Shown here in pieces: positions 5,500 to 6,914 of a stretch of 6,914 nt of DNA (positions are counted from its first letter, which is position 1; the number at the start of each line of letters is the position of its first letter). The stretch covers positions 1 through 6,914 of the forward strand of contig CAMYMY010000199.1 of the NCBI GenBank assembly GCA_947259625.1, given 5' to 3'. The notes below the pieces were generated by a model. It was not told the DNA's origin. It saw only the letters and a program-made list of their open reading frames with translations, and ran no database searches. The DNA is from an uncultured Kiloniellales bacterium. GTDB taxonomy: Bacteria; Pseudomonadota; Alphaproteobacteria; Kiloniellales; JAKSDN01. Both the position numbers and the translations under genes were made by a program.

Positions 5500-6430
5500 G
5501 GCCTTCCCTCGCCAGCGCGTCGTCCCCCTCTGCTTCGGTCATGTCCGCCACCCAGGGATAACGCTTCCGCTCCTGTCCGGTGTAGCCGAGATTCCGGGCT
5601 GTGGGGCTGCGCGGCACGGCGCCGGGCTTGCCGTAGTAGGTGCCGAACACGTGGTCCCAGATATTGCTGGTGATGCCGAAATTGCCGGTCTCGTTGTGAA
5701 AGTGATGCGCCAGATGAAGCCGCTTGATCCGTTGCAGGTAGCGCAGTCTCGGCTTGTAGGACAGGTGCTGGATGCAATGGCCGTACTCGTAGAAGCAGAT
5801 GATCACGAAGCCGGCGGCGAGGCCGGCTGGTATGCCGGGCAGTCCGGCCGCGAGCCAGCCGATCGGGGCGGTGACCAGCACGATGATCGGCAGGGTCGTG
5901 TGCAGGGCACCGAACAGGACCGATAACTCGTTGGGGTTCTGGTGGTGGTCGAAATGGATGCGTTTCCAGAGCGCCGCGGTCCGCGGCGACTTGTAAAGCC
6001 AGCGCCCGTGCAGCAGGAAGCGGTGCAGCAGGTACTCGACCAGGGGATAGACCAGAAAGCACAGCCCTGCAGCAAGAATCAGCGGCAACGGGGCCTCCAT
6101 CAGATAGAGAGCCGCGCCGACGCAGACCGCAAACAGCAGGAGATAAACCTGGATCGCGGGATAGGTGAAATAGGCTTTCACCAGATCGCCGAGGGTCATT
6201 CTGTCGAGAAGGTAGTCTTGCTTGAGCCAGCTCTTGTATCCGATATACACGTATTCACCCGATGTTTCCGTGATGTCGCCACGCCGTGACTGTTCCAGCC
6301 AGTCGTCCGCCAGAATCGATGGACCAGGAACGCCTGCCCTTGGCGATGCCGCACGACGGCGGCGCAGGTCCCGGTCTCGGCGTCCCGCCGGGCCGATCCA
6401 CCGATCGCGCGTCCTTTTAACCGATCTCAA
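5486..6430 (-). CDS. Membrane fatty-acid hydroxylase / sterol-desaturase family protein
   Basis: This is an integral membrane di-iron oxygenase that uses O2 to hydroxylate or desaturate a lipid acyl or long-chain-base chain. Histidine boxes are HRFLLH (136-141), HFDHH (159-163), H218 to H222 (HCIQH) and HLAHHFH (239-245), the last followed by NETGNFG. Hydrophobic segments lie at about 88-110, 114-135, 174-196 and 198-216. The C-terminal tail is polar. The start is uncertain. TTG at 6430 has AGGA 7 nt upstream and an in-frame stop just beyond, but gives an unusual Arg-rich first 35 residues with no similarity that I recognise. The next plausible start is GTG at residue 61 (codon 6248-6250), which would drop a segment (DDWLEQ to TSGEY) that looks like real protein. 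It is the first gene of the operon, divergent from lptF. Substrate unknown. Confidence 0.85.
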   Translation of the reverse strand: MRSVKRTRDRWIGPAGRRDRDLRRRRAASPRAGVPGPSILADDWLEQSRRGDITETSGEYVYIGYKSWLKQDYLLDRMTLGDLVKAYFTYPAIQVYLLLFAVCVGAALYLMEAPLPLILAAGLCFLVYPLVEYLLHRFLLHGRWLYKSPRTAALWKRIHFDHHQNPNELSVLFGALHTTLPIIVLVTAPIGWLAAGLPGIPAGLAAGFVIICFYEYGHCIQHLSYKPRLRYLQRIKRLHLAHHFHNETGNFGITSNIWDHVFGTYYGKPGAVPRSPTARNLGYTGQERKRYPWVADMTEAEGDDALAREGHGAT

Positions 6431-6669
6431 GGGATTATCCTAGTATCGTTCGACACCCGTTGCGCCGGTCGTACGCCCTGCGGAGCGGCCTTTGGCGTGC
6501 CTTTTGCCTGGTGCGCTTTCTCGACCACGGCGCATATGGCGCCGGCCCGATCGGCACGGGCCGCCGCACGAAAGGCCTGTTTTCGGCCGGTCCGGCACGC
6601 TAAACCTAGCCTCGCCAAGGAACGCCCCCCGCTGGCAGAGGGCACTCATAGGGCACGCAAGCAGACGGC
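6431..6669. promoter_or_regulatory. Divergent intergenic region between the lipid operon and lptF
   Basis: This 239-nt stretch without a supported gene must hold the promoters of both flanking transcription units. On the minus strand, GATAAT (6434-6439) resembles a -10 box. If used, transcription would begin at about the TTG assigned as the hydroxylase start, which bears on that choice. A 6-bp hairpin CGGCGC / GCGCCG with loop ATATG lies at 6528-6544. No clear promoter is visible for lptF; TTTTCG and GCTAAA upstream are weak candidates. GC content stays high. Confidence 0.4.
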
Positions 6670-6914
6670 ATGATCAACACCATCGATCGTTACATCCTGC
6701 GGCAGGTCATCGTGACGTCGGCGGCGATGATAGGTGTTGCGCTGGCAGTCCTGCTGTTGGAGCGGCTGCTCCGAATCCTCGAACGCGCGGTCAACGCGGA
6801 CGCGGTTCTCGGCTACGTGTCCCGGATGCTGGTGACCCTGATCCCGCACTACCTAGGAGTCTCCCTACCGCTCGCCTTCTTCCTCGGCGTCATGTTGACC
6901 TTCAACCGCTTGAA
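6670..6914 (+). CDS. lptF: LPS export permease LptF, N-terminal part (cut by window end)
   Basis: Eighty-one codons are visible, running off the window. LptF and LptG form the inner-membrane part of the LptB2FG ABC transporter, which extracts LPS and passes it to LptC and the periplasmic bridge. The opening MINTIDRYILRQV is typical of YjgP/YjgQ permeases. It is followed by a first membrane segment (about 13-34), the LLRILERAVN stretch (33-42) resembling the coupling region SLRLLDLVVN of LptF, and a second membrane segment (about 52-78) ending FNRL. LptF rather than LptG is preferred on this resemblance. ATG at 6670 is the first start after an in-frame TAG at 6649-6651; its ribosome binding site is weak. 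In many proteobacteria lptF is followed by lptG, which would lie outside the window. Confidence 0.82.
   Translation, partial: MINTIDRYILRQVIVTSAAMIGVALAVLLLERLLRILERAVNADAVLGYVSRMLVTLIPHYLGVSLPLAFFLGVMLTFNRL

Noticed and set aside
6528..6544. 6-bp hairpin as a riboswitch or attenuator before lptF
   Set aside because: Single short stem, no T tract and no recognisable RNA motif.
1..6914. CRISPR array, tRNA, rRNA, toxin-antitoxin or phage-defence system
   Set aside because: No regularly spaced repeats, no tRNA-like fold or rRNA motifs, and none of the encoded proteins belongs to a known defence family.

Overview
The window reads as GC-rich proteobacterial chromosome, most likely an alphaproteobacterium of Rhodospirillales-like character. 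This is inferred from codon bias, a REP-like palindrome of a type common in alphaproteobacteria, an lptF-type permease gene and an IS110-type transposase of a kind frequent there. No rRNA or marker gene fixes the taxon.

Left part (about 1-1640): an IS110-family insertion sequence (probably IS1111-like) with one transposase gene and a roughly 340-nt non-coding tail where the guide (bridge/seek) RNA of such elements would lie. The transposase reads through intact, but the third acidic residue of its DEDD site appears as Asn (KTNRRD instead of KTDRRD), so it may be dead. Between the element and the next gene is a REP-like imperfect palindrome. It ends only 16-19 nt before mobA, the molybdenum-cofactor guanylyltransferase gene (1647-2285).

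Middle (2286-3478): a sharp AT-rich island (22% GC over 2401-2490 by direct count) with palindromes, a direct repeat and sigma70-like boxes. It is followed by a gene for a PhyH-type Fe(II)/2-oxoglutarate dioxygenase. A 23-codon Arg-rich reading frame with its own Shine-Dalgarno-like sequence ends in an ATGA overlap with the dioxygenase start, so it may be a translationally coupled leader.

Right part (3485-6430, minus strand): three tightly overlapping genes transcribed leftward, converging on the dioxygenase gene with a 6-nt gap. In order of transcription they encode a membrane di-iron fatty-acid hydroxylase/sterol-desaturase-type protein, a roughly 400-residue GNAT-fold acyltransferase, and a MobA-like nucleotidyltransferase. 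Overlaps of 14 nt and 4 nt suggest one co-translated operon. Lipid hydroxylase, N-acyltransferase and nucleotidyltransferase together suggest a lipid biosynthesis or modification pathway, possibly sphingolipid/ceramide-related. This is an inference from family resemblance only. Divergent from it at the right edge is the start of lptF, the inner-membrane permease gene of the LPS export machine.

Points most worth follow-up: the possible envelope-lipid operon next to lptF, the AT-rich control region with its coupled mini-ORF, and the catalytic-site substitution in the IS110 transposase.
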